In this document: positions 48,601 to 60,300 of the stretch, piece by piece
Layout of the letters: each line of letters opens with the position of its first letter
How positions within the stretch are numbered: position 1 is the first letter of the stretch
Assembly (NCBI GenBank): GCA_015063885.1
Contig: SVTH01000003.1
Coordinates: 124,001-188,000, forward strand
Direction of reading: 5' to 3'
DNA length: 64,000 bases
Source: Oscillospiraceae bacterium
GTDB lineage: Bacteria > Bacillota > Clostridia > Oscillospirales > CAG-382
Notes under the pieces: model-generated
What the model was told of the DNA's origin: nothing
The model's database searches: none
What the model saw: the letters and a program-made list of their open reading frames with translations, nothing else
Made by a program: the position numbers and the translations under genes

Positions 48601-48947
48601 GGTAGGCTCGTTGATTTTTGCGCTTCCCGTCAGGGTTGGGAATCGTTTTCTAATTGATGTCGGATGTATGGAATTGTGTTTTACGCTTCTTCGAATGCAT
48701 CATTGCCTAAGCAGCAGAGATCAAAGCACTCCGCCTTTCCGAAAATTGTATATTTTGCACCGACACGAGCCGAAAAACGTTTGAGACAAATGAGCGGAGT
48801 ATTACCTGCAAACGAAATAATTCCGTTGCAAATCGTAAAGTCCCCTTCAAACCGATTACAGCATCATATATCAAAACGGGCAGAAATGCGAAAAACTATT
48901 GCTTTTTTTGCACATTTGACTTATACTGTAAAAAGACGGAGGTTATT
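48600..48947. other. Gap with a rubredoxin-tail remnant and the DUF4855 promoter
   Basis: 48618-48710 aligns by eye with 63713-63790 (shared AATCGTTTTC, GATGTCGG, TTTACGCTTCTTCGAAT). On the minus strand 48681-48692 still codes FEEA-stop, the exact end of the intact rubredoxin. From about 48720 the sequence becomes AT-rich and unrelated, up to the promoter of the DUF4855 gene. No other gene seen. Confidence 0.65.
48899..48927 (+). promoter_or_regulatory. Promoter of the second DUF4855 gene
   Basis: TTGCTT (48899-48904), 17-bp spacer, TATACT (48922-48927), with ACGGAGG (48936-48942) just before the ATG. Confidence 0.75.
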
Positions 48948-51032
48948 ATGATGAAAAAAGGTATTTCTGTTATTTTGATATTAGCGATCCTTTTACCGGG
49001 TTCGGCGCTCCTCGCATACGCCAAGGAAGAAAACCTTGCTTTGGGAAAGGAATACACGATCGTAACCGAGACAGCCAACGAGCGCAGCTATCCCGAGCAC
49101 GAAAAAAATCTCGATGTGCTTACCGACGGAGTTTACGGAGACACGAACGATTTTAATTCAAAATGGGCGTGGTTTTACCGCGCTACAGCCAGGGTGATTT
49201 ATATTGACCTCGGCGAGAGCTGCACCGTAACGGGAGTTGAAACGAGATTTCTTCAGAACAACAGCTGGGGAATCTACGCCCCGAGATATATTGAAGTTTA
49301 TACCTCTGTTGACGGTGAGAATTACTGCAAAAACGATATTATATCGGGTGACGAGCCGAGTGTAAAGATCACTCAGTCGGCTGATAATCACATTGTCTCG
49401 CATCACGATATCGTTCTAACACCCGTTTGTGCAAGGTACGTTGCGGTGAGGTTTGACGTTTCGGTCAACACCTTTTGCGATGAGATTGCGGTATACGGCG
49501 AAAAGGGCAGCAGCCTTACACCCCCGACCGATTATTGCTACGTCGGCTTTGAGCCGATGAATGAGCTTGCCGATCCCGAAAAGCTTGGCGGTGACAGGGA
49601 CATCGTTTGCTTCCACGCAGGCTACTCGCCCGATAACGAGGCCCTTGTCAATAACACAGTAGATTTCTTTATGCCCTACGTCGGCTACAAAAGCGCCAAC
49701 GGAAAGATAACCGACACGATGTTCGACTCGGTTATGTTTTTGACCCTACAGGGCAACTGTCCGTCGGGCGGAAAGTTGACGATTGACGGCGGCACTACAG
49801 TTATTTCGGACTGGAATATGCTTCTCGACAGCTATTTCAGCGATGAATATAATCTCACCGCACTTGACAAGGCTACTTCGGCGGTAAAATCAACGCTTGG
49901 CCTGCCCGATGACCACACCACCTCGGTTTATCTGACTATACCATTCCCCAAAATCAGCACAGATGTTTTCGGCGACTACACGGGCGATGGAATTGACGAC
50001 AAGATCGAGAGCGTTGACGATTGCATTGAGGTTATAAAATGGTTTATGGACGAGGTGAACATCCGTTGGACTCAAAAGGGATACAAAAACCTTACTCTCA
50101 AGGGATATTTTTACTATTCCGAATCCATAACGGGACAGTTCCACGACTATGAGTTTGAGCTTGCTCCCCGTACGGTCGAGGCAATTCATGCTTACGGACT
50201 CTACTCGGTGATGATTCCCTTTTATCAGGCGGTAGGCATCGATTCGGTTTACGATATCGGCTATGATGCAGCATTGATGCAACCAAATCTTTCGTTCAAT
50301 ACCACGCTGCAGGACGACCCTGCGGGAACGATGGAGGATTTTTACAAAACGGCAAGGAAATACGGTCTGGGAATACAGATGGAGCTTGCCGACGGCTTTA
50401 GATGGGAGCCCGAGAACTACGGAAAATTTTACGAGCAATATCTCATTTCGGCATCCTCCAACTCACTTATGACCGACACCGTGCATGCATATTATAATGG
50501 TGCGGGTCCCGGAACCTTTTACGATGCCTGCAGATCCGATGGATACGCACGCTGGATATACGACGCTACGTACAAGTTTATAAAGCATACGCTCTCGCTT
50601 CCCGAGGATATCACACCCGTTTCGCCCGATACGGCTCTCACCGCAGTGGGCAACGAGCGTATAATCGGAAAAACGGGTGCTGTCGGTGATTGGTATTACG
50701 AATATAAATTAACCGAGTCCCCCAAAAATGGTGTTGCGATTTTTGATAGCAGCGAAAACAGCTTTTCCTACCGTGCCGACAGGAATTTTGAGGGTAATGA
50801 CGTATTTACGTACGAAATATACCTTGGCGGCAAGCTAATAGGCAGCAACACGGTAAACGTTACGGTGCTTCCCAGTGTCGAGGAAATTAGCGAGTCTAAG
50901 GCGTCATCCGAGGAGTCCGAGCCCACTGAGGCTGACGCTTCCGATAACAATACTGCGATCTGGCTGATATGTATTTCAATCCTACTTATCACAAATGTAA
51001 TTACATTAGCATCGCGCAGGAGAAAAAAATAA
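48948..51032 (+). CDS. Membrane-anchored DUF4855 protein with discoidin-like domain
   Basis: 694 residues. Signal peptide (cleavage near AYA-KEE), not a lipoprotein. Discoidin-like domain at about 30-180 (LALGKEYTIVT, RVIYIDLGESCTVTGVETRF, ARYVAVRFDV), DUF4855 at about 190-545 (DRDIVCFHAGYSPDNEA, TMFDSVMFLTLQG, LKGYFYYSES, MQPNLSF, YNGAGPGTFYDA), an Ig/cadherin-like domain at about 550-640, a Ser/Glu linker, and a C-terminal membrane helix ending RRRKK. Relative of the 15458 lipoprotein with one discoidin domain fewer and a different anchor. Its bases look richer in A/T, with codons such as ATA and TTA rarer in neighbours, which suggests acquisition from another lineage. Confidence 0.85.
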   Translation: MMKKGISVILILAILLPGSALLAYAKEENLALGKEYTIVTETANERSYPEHEKNLDVLTDGVYGDTNDFNSKWAWFYRATARVIYIDLGESCTVTGVETRFLQNNSWGIYAPRYIEVYTSVDGENYCKNDIISGDEPSVKITQSADNHIVSHHDIVLTPVCARYVAVRFDVSVNTFCDEIAVYGEKGSSLTPPTDYCYVGFEPMNELADPEKLGGDRDIVCFHAGYSPDNEALVNNTVDFFMPYVGYKSANGKITDTMFDSVMFLTLQGNCPSGGKLTIDGGTTVISDWNMLLDSYFSDEYNLTALDKATSAVKSTLGLPDDHTTSVYLTIPFPKISTDVFGDYTGDGIDDKIESVDDCIEVIKWFMDEVNIRWTQKGYKNLTLKGYFYYSESITGQFHDYEFELAPRTVEAIHAYGLYSVMIPFYQAVGIDSVYDIGYDAALMQPNLSFNTTLQDDPAGTMEDFYKTARKYGLGIQMELADGFRWEPENYGKFYEQYLISASSNSLMTDTVHAYYNGAGPGTFYDACRSDGYARWIYDATYKFIKHTLSLPEDITPVSPDTALTAVGNERIIGKTGAVGDWYYEYKLTESPKNGVAIFDSSENSFSYRADRNFEGNDVFTYEIYLGGKLIGSNTVNVTVLPSVEEISESKASSEESEPTEADASDNNTAIWLICISILLITNVITLASRRRKK

Positions 51033-51063
51033 GTTAGCCTTACTGTAAATTCTGCTTTCAAAT

Positions 51064-51105
51064 TGCCCGACTTCAGCAAGAATGAAGTCGGGCTTTTTCT
51101 TTATT
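51064..51105 (+). terminator. Terminator of the second DUF4855 gene
   Basis: CCCGACTTC/GAAGTCGGG around a nine-base loop, then CTTTTTCTTTATTTT. Confidence 0.85.
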
Positions 51106-51111
51106 TTGATC

Positions 51112-51270
51112 CGTTCCCGGCTTCTTTTTGATGTGCGTTAATCGTCCCAATCCTTATCGTAATCTACGATCTTGCCGCTGGAGGCGTTCACTGCGTACTC
51201 GTACTCGGTGCGGCCTTCGCAAAACTCGATCTCATAGACCCATCTGCCGTCGTCACGATCCCTCTGCTTC
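51112..51270 (-). pseudogene. Second PepSY C-terminal remnant
   Basis: The minus strand from about 51263 to the TAA at 51138-51140 codes RDDGRWVYEIEFCEGRTEYE and then YAVNASSGKIVDYDKDWDD-stop, the second half of a PepSY domain with no start. Bases 51112-51156 (the CCGTTCCCGGCTTC stretch to CGTCCCAATCC) match 62721-62763 behind the intact PepSY gene with one or two differences, so the fragment carries a piece of the same 3' flank. The coding part differs from all three intact domains, so it comes from another paralogue or an older copy. Confidence 0.75.
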
Positions 51271-51275
51271 TACAT

Positions 51276-51310
51276 AACAAAAGCCCGCCTTGGAATAGGC
51301 AGGCTTTGCT
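51276..51310 (-). terminator. Terminator of the second giant LRR gene
   Basis: AGCCTGCCT/AGGCGGGCT on the minus strand (one G-U pair), loop ATTCCA, tail TTTTG. Confidence 0.75.
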
Positions 51311-51317
51311 TTGGGAA

Positions 51318-54300
51318 TTATTGGATTTGCTGCATGAGAAGTACGCCGTCGTAAATGGTGAGTTCGCCATCAAAGTCGAAATCGAACACCACGTCCGTCT
51401 CGGTATTGCCAACAAGAATTGACATCAAAAGCGTCAGGTCGGCTTCTTCCACCGTACCATTGCCATCCACGTCGAAGTCGGGGGTCTTGTCACGGCTTTC
51501 CGTCTCACCGCAGGTCTCGCAGGAGCGTTCCTCCACGCCCAGTGCTACGCCGTACCAGTCGCTCCAGGTGTGGCCTGCAGGCTCTACGTAATCGCTTACG
51601 TAGCTGTCACCGCAGTGGCAGGTGTAAGTAGTGTAGCCTTCTTCGGTGCAAGTGGGCGGGGTGACGTTCGCTTGGTGAGTATGCTGATGCCAGTTTGCCT
51701 CAAAGAGGAGCTCACCCGTTACGGTCATCCCTTCGGCAAAACCGGACCAGCCTTCAAAGATATAGCCTTCTTTGTAAGGATCTGAAGGCTGTTGAATAGT
51801 GGTACCGTAGGGAAGAACTTCCTGCAGGTAGATCTCTCCCGTTTCGGAATCCCGGAAGGTGACGGAATAGGTTTTGGCACGTTTTTCCACAACCGCTTTC
51901 GCAAAAATATCCTGTGCGGCAGTAGCCGGAACCGAGTCGACAACGCCATCACCATCCAAGTCCCACCCGAGGAAAATATAATCGTTCCGCTCATCGGAGG
52001 GAATCTCGTAGTACGGACGTCGTATAATGCCTGCGGTAAGCCTCGGCTCACTGTAAAGAAGATTTCCGCTTTCGTCGTAGAAATGCACCCAGGACCATTC
52101 ATCGCCGTATACAACTCGATTTCCGTTGCTCCACCCCGGGAAGGTTGAATCCCAACAGAGATCGTCTTCCAATCCCTCTACAAAAATAGTGATGTTCCTA
52201 AGCTGGTAAAGCATGGACGGGTTATTACGCAAATCTCCTGTTGAAACATCCCCTGTAATAACAATATTTTTTAAAGTAAGCGGTTGAACCACTTCTCCCA
52301 GGGGAATGGATTTGATGACCAACGTTTGCACATTCGAAAGATTTGAAGCCCCATAATTGTACACGGCATTCTTCAACATTAGTTCGGAGAAATAAACACC
52401 ATTTGCAACGCCGTTAATTCGACCTATCTCCGGCAAATATTTCAGGGAAGCATCAACATGGATCAGCCATCCGTCTATGATGATTGCACCATTGAAATAG
52501 TATTCCGGATTCTCCAGCAGTGTCTCACAATCTCTAAAAGGCTCAAGCCCCAGGAATGTTACGCTGTCAGGGATTCGAATTTCCTTCAGGGAACTGCAAT
52601 TCAGGAAAGTGTGATCGTTAATACGAGATAGGTTATCAGGGAGAGTGATGCTTTGCAGCGAGGTACAGTAAGCGAACGCACTGTTACCGATATCAAGCAA
52701 TTGCTTTTGATTGCCTAAATCGACATGCTTCAGCGAGGGACAGTGGGCAAACGCCCTTCCCCCTATGCTTGCAAGATGGCTATCTTCCGCAAATGAGATG
52801 ACCTGTAGTGAGGGGCAATAGGCAAAAGCTCCGTGCCCGATGTATTCCACACTGCTCGGGATGACGATGCTCTCCAACAAAGTACTGCACTCAAAAGCCG
52901 AGTCACCAATTTTTGTCATACCGGAGGGAATAATGACATGCTTCGCTCCGCGGAAATTGAATATGCTGTACGTGAAGCCATGAATGTTGACAGGCAAAAT
53001 AACTGTCTCGTTATCCCCAATATAACCGCGCAATACATAGTTCCCCTGATCACAGAAGAAGATGAAATTATTGTCCAATTCGTAATAACCCGTATCATGA
53101 GGCCTTGCCAAAAGGTTTCCTTGACGGTCAAGGATCACATCGGCATTGTGTATATCAAATGGCAGATCCAAAGAACTGCTGTTAAAGATCACAAACAGCG
53201 GGCATCCATACAATGCTTCTTCACCCAGAATATTCAAACTTTCCGGGAGACTTATGCTCTCCATCGAACTACAGAACGAAAAAGCGCTTGCTCCTATATC
53301 GGTCACACCTTCCGGAATAACCATTATTTGCAACGAAGAGCAGAGATAAAACGCTGCATTGCCAATGCTTTTTAAGTTGCTTGAAAGGTGAACCTCCTTT
53401 AGCGAGTTGCAACAAGAGAAAGCCGACTCGCCAATACTTGTTACATTATTGGGAATGGTAATGCTCTCTAGAGAACTACAATTGTGAAACGCCATGCTGT
53501 CGATATAACTTAACCGATTATTATCGTCAAAAGTGACTTGTTCAAGAGACGTACAATAGTAAAATGTATATCCGTTTATGATTGTTATATCTTTAGGAAT
53601 TGCGATGCTTTTAAGCGATGTGCAGTAGTAAAATGCTCCACCCCCAAGGAATTCAGTGCTTTCCGGAAGGACAATGCCTCTCAGAGAGGTACACCACTCG
53701 AATGCCGATTCCTCTACAGCAGATAAAAGACTGCCCTTTCCGAACTGAACGCTCTTCAGCGAGGTGCAATGGTAGAAAGCCATTCTACCGATGGTGGTTA
53801 CACTATCCGGAATATATAATTCCAACAATGAGGAGCAACCGCAGAAAGCCCTTTCGCAAATTTCGGTCAGGCGACTGTTTTCTTCAAAGATTACACTCAT
53901 GAGTGATGTGCAGCCTTCGAAAGCTGCGTAATCAATGCCGGTTACGCTTTTGGGAATGAAAATCTGTTTTAGCGAAGTGCAATTCTGGAACGCACAGGCG
54001 CTAATACTTTCAACGCCGTAGGGAATCACAACCTCGCTCACGTTGGGAGAAACATACAAAAGCTGCGTGCAATCCTCGTTATAGATGACACCGTCAATGG
54101 TAGGATATTTTTCGCTTTGCAAAACCCGGATCTCTGCTTGAGCGGGAACGACATCCATCATGGGAAGCAGTTCGCCGCAAATGATAATTTCTTCCAAAGA
54201 GGTACATCCCCCAAAAGAAGAAATCTCAATGCTTGCTACACTTTCCGGAATCATAATGCTTTTTAACGAAGTGCAGTTTGCAAATGCAGAAGAAGCGATG

Positions 54301-57300
54301 GCTGTAATACCGTTCGAAAGGGTGACGCTTGACAAAGAAGGGCAGTTTTGAAAAGTTGCCATGGCTATCTCTGTTACTCCTTCCGGAACAGCAAACTCTT
54401 TTAATGCAATGCATGATTCAAAGGCAAAGCTTCCTATGCTTTTCAAGCAGCTCTCTTCGTTCAAAACTACATTTTCTAAAGAAGCGCAATTTGAAAAGGC
54501 ATGCCATTCAATGCACAAAACGGAATCCGGCAGAGAAATGCTTCTCAGCGAGGTACAGTTGTGGAAAGCAGAAGCGCCAATTCTGCTCACTCGGCTATTA
54601 CCGTTAAATATAATTCGCACTAACGACGCACAATTTTCAAAAAGACCTGTGGGAATATCATTCAAGGACGCCGGAAGGGCAACTTCTTTCAGTGCAATAC
54701 AATCTGCGAACGCATACTCGTGGAATTGCGAAAGCTGACAGTTTTCCCCGAAAGATACACTTTCCAATGCTGTGCATCCCCTGAAAGCTTGACTTCCAAT
54801 AGTAATTACATTATCCGGAATAACGATCTTCAGCAGCGACGTGCAATTCTGAAATGCATTCGAATCAATTTGCACCACACCGCCGGGAATGACAATGCTT
54901 TCAAGTGATGTACAACCATAAAACGCTCCTGAACCGATTCCAACCACACTGTTGGGAATGTCAACACTCTTGAGCATTGTACAGCCATGGAATGCATTGT
55001 CGCTGATCCATGTCACACCATCCGGAATGGACACATGTTCGACACTCGGTTCTGCGTAGTAGATTTGCGTGCATTCTTTGTCGTAAACAACACCATCAAT
55101 GATGGTATATTCGTTATTGAGAACGTATTTAATCGTGACGTTTGAGGGGAAAGAAGCAGCTATCACAGGAAGGTTTTCATAAAACGTGACTTCACGCAAG
55201 GAGGCGCAACCATCAAATGCTCCCGATTCTATATGAGTAACACTTTGCGGGATGTCAATATTGGTCAACGAAACGCAATCCGCGAAAGCCAAACTGCCTA
55301 TATAAGTTATGCTATCCGGAATTGTTATTTGCTCTAATGAATAGCATTTAGCAAAAGCCTGACTATCAATAGTCGAAAAGCTTTCCGGGATGATCACATG
55401 TTTGGCACTATACCGAAGTCCGATTTGGTAGCTTTGACCATTAACCTGAGATGGCAAAGCGATGGTATCGCTATCTCCGATATACGCCAAAAGCCTATAT
55501 CCGTTGCTTGCTTCAAAAATGAAGCCATCGATTAGTTCAACAAGGTTGTATCCGGTATTGGGCCTGTACTGAACAGTACCGTCCCGATTAACAAGTATTG
55601 TGGCATTATGCTCTTCGAAAGAGATATCTACCTCGCTATTGTTAAAGAGAATATACAAACTGCTTTCAAACGCCTTGGATCCAATGTGCGAAACGTTTTC
55701 AGGAATAACCAAACCTACCAACATTGAGCAACTCCCAAAAGCGAAATCTCCGATGGAAGCTAATTGCGAAGGAAGCGAAACTTTCTTGAGATTTTCGCAA
55801 CTGTAAAATGCATAGCTCTCGATGTTGTTTAAAGCACTGCTTTCACCGAATGAAATGCATTCCAACGAAGCGCAACCAGCAAATGCAGACATGCCAATGT
55901 TAGTCACCGTCTCCGGCACAAAAAGGCTTTCAAGCGAAGCGCAGCCTGAAAAAGCACTCATTGCTATATCCGATAACTCGCTACCTTCGTCAAATGTCAG
56001 TTTTTTCAACGAGGCGCAACTCCGGAAGCAATTGTTGCCAAGACTTGTAACTGTAGACGACACATACACTTCCGTTAAGGACGAATTGAAAGCAAAGGCA
56101 CTGTCTTCGACACTTGTCACACCCTCTGAAAGGATTACGTTTTTCAATGATGAACAGCCGTAAAATACGCGTTTGCCGATGCTTTTTACGTCCTCGGGGA
56201 TCACAAGCGTTTCACATAAGCTACCATCAACGTATAGGTTAGCACCATAATAAAGGGGATTGGACAGTGTCTCTTCAAACAAGATAGAACACCATGTAGC
56301 AAGGTCATCGATATATACGGCGGATAGGTTAGAACACCCAAAAAAGGCGGAAGCTCCAATATCGTTGACACTATTTGGAATATGAATGCTTTCCAATGAA
56401 TCGCATTGATAGAAAGCAGCCTCCTGAATATAAGTTACACTTTCGGGGATAGTGATTTCTTTCAAAGAACTACAGCCGTGAAATGTTTGGTAGCCAATGT
56501 CGGTTAATTGACTATTTTCCGCAAAGGATATTGTTTCCAACGAGGTACAACCTGCAAATGCATAGGAACCGACATTCACCACATGCTCCGGAATTGAGAT
56601 CTCTTTCAATGCGGTACAGTTGGCGAATACGGATCCGCGAATCGTAGTCAATTCTACGGGTAATGCAATACTTTCCAAGGATGTGCAGTTTTTGAAAGCG
56701 TACCAGTTGAGTATTTTTACACCCTCGGGGATATTGACACTTTTTAACGAAGAACAGCCGGCAAAAGCATTGTCGCCTAATTCCGTGATGCTATCAGGCA
56801 AAACAACATTCAACAGGGAAAGGAAATCCATAAAGGCGCCTCCATTGATTTTGCGAATGTCGGAAGAAAGAACAAGATTTCCGGAAAGCCCTTTGCCAAA
56901 ATGCATGTTATATACTTCGTAATCGTTGTGGTCGTAAGGAAGATTCTTATAGCGTGTTGTGATAACATTTAGCAATTCGTGTTTCGCAGTGGTATTTCCA
57001 AATGCACACTCCCACAATACACTTACGCTGAAGGGTACATCGATCCGTTCCAAAGATGTGCAATTATAAAACCCACCAACGCCCACGAAGGTAATGCCAT
57101 CTGTGATTGTAATGGTTTTCAAGCTTTCGGGAACATACACGTGGTTCGCCTCATACGCCCCCGCACCGAAGATATATCCAAACCAAGAGATCTCCTCGTC
57201 CTCGTAAGAGGCGCCGATAAAGGGCAGGGTGACCTCGGTGAGCTTGTTGCAATCCTCAAAAGCGCCGATGCCGATGATCAGGTCTTTTTTGTTGGTATCG

Positions 57301-60300
57301 GGGATGGTCAGCTTGGTGATCTTGGTACCCAGGAAGGCGTAGGAGCCGATATCGATCAGCGTTTCGGGGGTAGTAAATTCACCGCCGATGGAAGTGTACG
57401 CGAAGGCGTAGTCGTAGATACCCTTCAGGTTGTGGGTATCACTAATGGGAAGCTTGGTGATCTTGGTGCATCCATAGAAGGCGAAATCGGAGATCTCCAC
57501 GATAGCTTCGGGGATAACGATGTTCTCCAGATTGATATCGCCGCAGAAGGCACCCTCGTAGATACCTTTCAGCTTGTTGTCTTCCGCGAAGGTCACGGTG
57601 TGCAATTTTTCGCAGTACGCGAAGGCATAGTAGTCGATAGACACCACACTGGCGGGAATATGGATGGAGGTCAGATTCTTTGCACCGAAGAAGGCGCGGT
57701 AGCCGAGGGTAAGAATATTAGCATTGGGATCAAAGAGAACCTCGTCCAGTGCCGTGTTTTCGAAGGCACCGAATCCGATCTCTTCCACGGAAATCGGCAC
57801 GGTCAAAGAACCCGTTCTGCCCGCCGGTACAGTGACCAGCTTTCTGCCGGATTTGGTAAGAAGGAGCCCATCAACAGATTTGTAGTTGGGGTTGTTTTCA
57901 TCCACGGTGATGGAAGAAAGCTTTTCCAAGCCCACGAAGCAGTATTCCCCGATGTAAGTGACGTTTGCGGGGATATGCAGGCTTTCCAGCCCTGTGTTGT
58001 AGAACACGTTGCTCAGCAGACGGATGCCATCGCTGTTGCCGAAGGAAACGGTCTTCAAGGTGAGGATATCCCGGAATGCGTTGTGATTCACCGTTTTCAC
58101 GCCGTCGGGCAGAGTGACTGTAGTCAACTTAGTGCCCATAAAGGCGTTCTGGGGGATCTCTTCCAATGCGATACCCTTCTCGAAGGTCACGGAGGAGATA
58201 CCGCTCTTTTGGAATACGCCTGTGCCGAGGGTGGTGACAGAGGCGGGAATTGCGACGGAAGTCAGCTTGTCCGTTCTCTCGAAAGCGTACTGCTCAATGG
58301 TGGCAAGGGAAGCATTCTCTGCAAAGGTGAGGCTTTCGATAGCGGAGTAAGCAAAGGCTTCTCGACCAATGAAGGTAACGGATGCGGGGATGGCAATGCT
58401 CTTCAGCGGCGCGTATCGGAAGGCCTCCGCCTGGATGGAGGTCAGTGTTTCGGGCAAGACGATGATCTCCACCGTACTGTCCTCAAAAGCACTGCCGCCG
58501 ATGGTAGTAATGGGCGCACCAAGGTTGACGGTAGTCAGATCCACCGTCTTATCGGTTCCCAAGTATTCAATGATGGCGATGTTGCCGGAGGTGAGGGTTG
58601 CGTACTTGTAGTCGCCTACGGTCTCTACGTTGGTCACACCGGTGTAATAGCCGCGGATGCCGTGATCCCAGTTCTCGTCCAGATAGGCGGGCATGGTTTC
58701 GGAAGCTAAGTAAAGATCAAGGTCATTGGTGCCCAAGAAGGCATAGCTTCCGATATGTTCAAGAGATCTGGGGAGAGAAAGCTCGGACAAAGACTTGCAA
58801 CCGTAGAAGGCGTAGCGGCCTACGTTCTTAACGGTAGAGGGCAAATTCAGAGTGCTTAAGCGATAGCAGAAACGGAATGCGAAGTTATCGATATTTTCCA
58901 GTTTGGCATCGCCGAAATCAACGGAAGTAAGATTATCCATACCTTCCAGACCGTGCGCCTGGATAGAAGTCAATTTACTTCCGGGCATAAAGGTGATGGA
59001 TTGCAGGTTGGTGCAACCGTCGAACATATAGGCGGAGATGCTCTCCAGCTTGCTGTTTTCGGCAAAGGTAACGGATGATAACCAAGGACAGCCTACAAAC
59101 ACGCCCTGTGCCATAGTGGAAACGTTGGCAGGCACGGTAAAGGACCACAAGCCGGTATATGCGAATGCGCCATAGCTCAGACGAGGGATTTTCGCGTTTT
59201 CGCCAAAGGTGATGGATCCAAGATCCCAATCTTCTGCAAAGGCATATCTTCCGATCTGCAGAACGTTATCGGGAATATGTACATACGGTAAACTACTGCA
59301 TCGATAGAAAGCATACTCGGCAATTTGCACCAAGGCTTCCGGAAATTGAATGGAGGAGAGATTACGGTTTTGGTAAAAAGCGCCTTCCATAATATTCGTC
59401 AGCGTAGAAGGCAACGTATAGGTATACGCACCACAATCAATAAAGGCGTACTCATTGATGATGGAAAGCCCCTCCGGAATGTTCACGTGGCGAAGATATA
59501 CCGTTCCGGCAAAGGAATAGGATTGAATGGTGCGAACAGTAGATTCCAAAGAATAGGTGTCGATATTCTTGCCTGCCGGGAACGCACAAATGGTAACGTT
59601 ATCCAACGTGTAGACAATACCGTCAAGGTCGTGGTATACAGTATTGCCCTGTTCGATATTGATGTCTGTTATATAAGAGCAGTATGCAAACACACCGTTG
59701 CCAAGCGTGGTTACGCTTGCGGGGACATTTACAGTTTCCAATCCTGTTGCTGCAAACGCCATATCCCCTATTGAATTCAATTTTTGCGGCAACGTGATTG
59801 CAGGGAGATAACAACCAAAGAAGGCAGAATCTCCGATTGTGAATAGCTCACTGTTTTCGGGGAAGGTTACCCGGCTAAGCGGATTGTTTTTAAAAGCTTC
59901 CTTTCCGATCTCTGCAACCGAAGCTGGAATACCGATTTCGCGAATAGAACAACTGGAAAATGCCGTTTCTCCAATAGACTGCAACCTACTGTCGGAAGCA
60001 AAAGTCACAGAAACGAGTCCGCTCCCCTCGAAAGCACTCCTGCCAATAGACACAACCTGTGCCGGGATTTCAATTTTATGCAACGAGGAACAACCGGAGA
60101 AAGCATCACCCGCTATTTCAGTCAAGCCGCTGCCGATATGCACAGAAGAAAGCTCGGCATTGCCGGCGAAAGCTTTCCCGCCCATCATAACTACTGTGTC
60201 GGGCAAGAACAAAGCTTCCAGAGTTGAGCCCTCAAAAGCGGATCCACCAATGGTCTGCACTTGGCTCAGATCTACCTCGTCAATCCGCGCATACGCAAAG

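Noticed and set aside
56979..58709. 576-codon open frame on the plus strand
   Set aside because: Antisense to LRR units of the second giant gene in a GC-richer block; product has no fold-like pattern.
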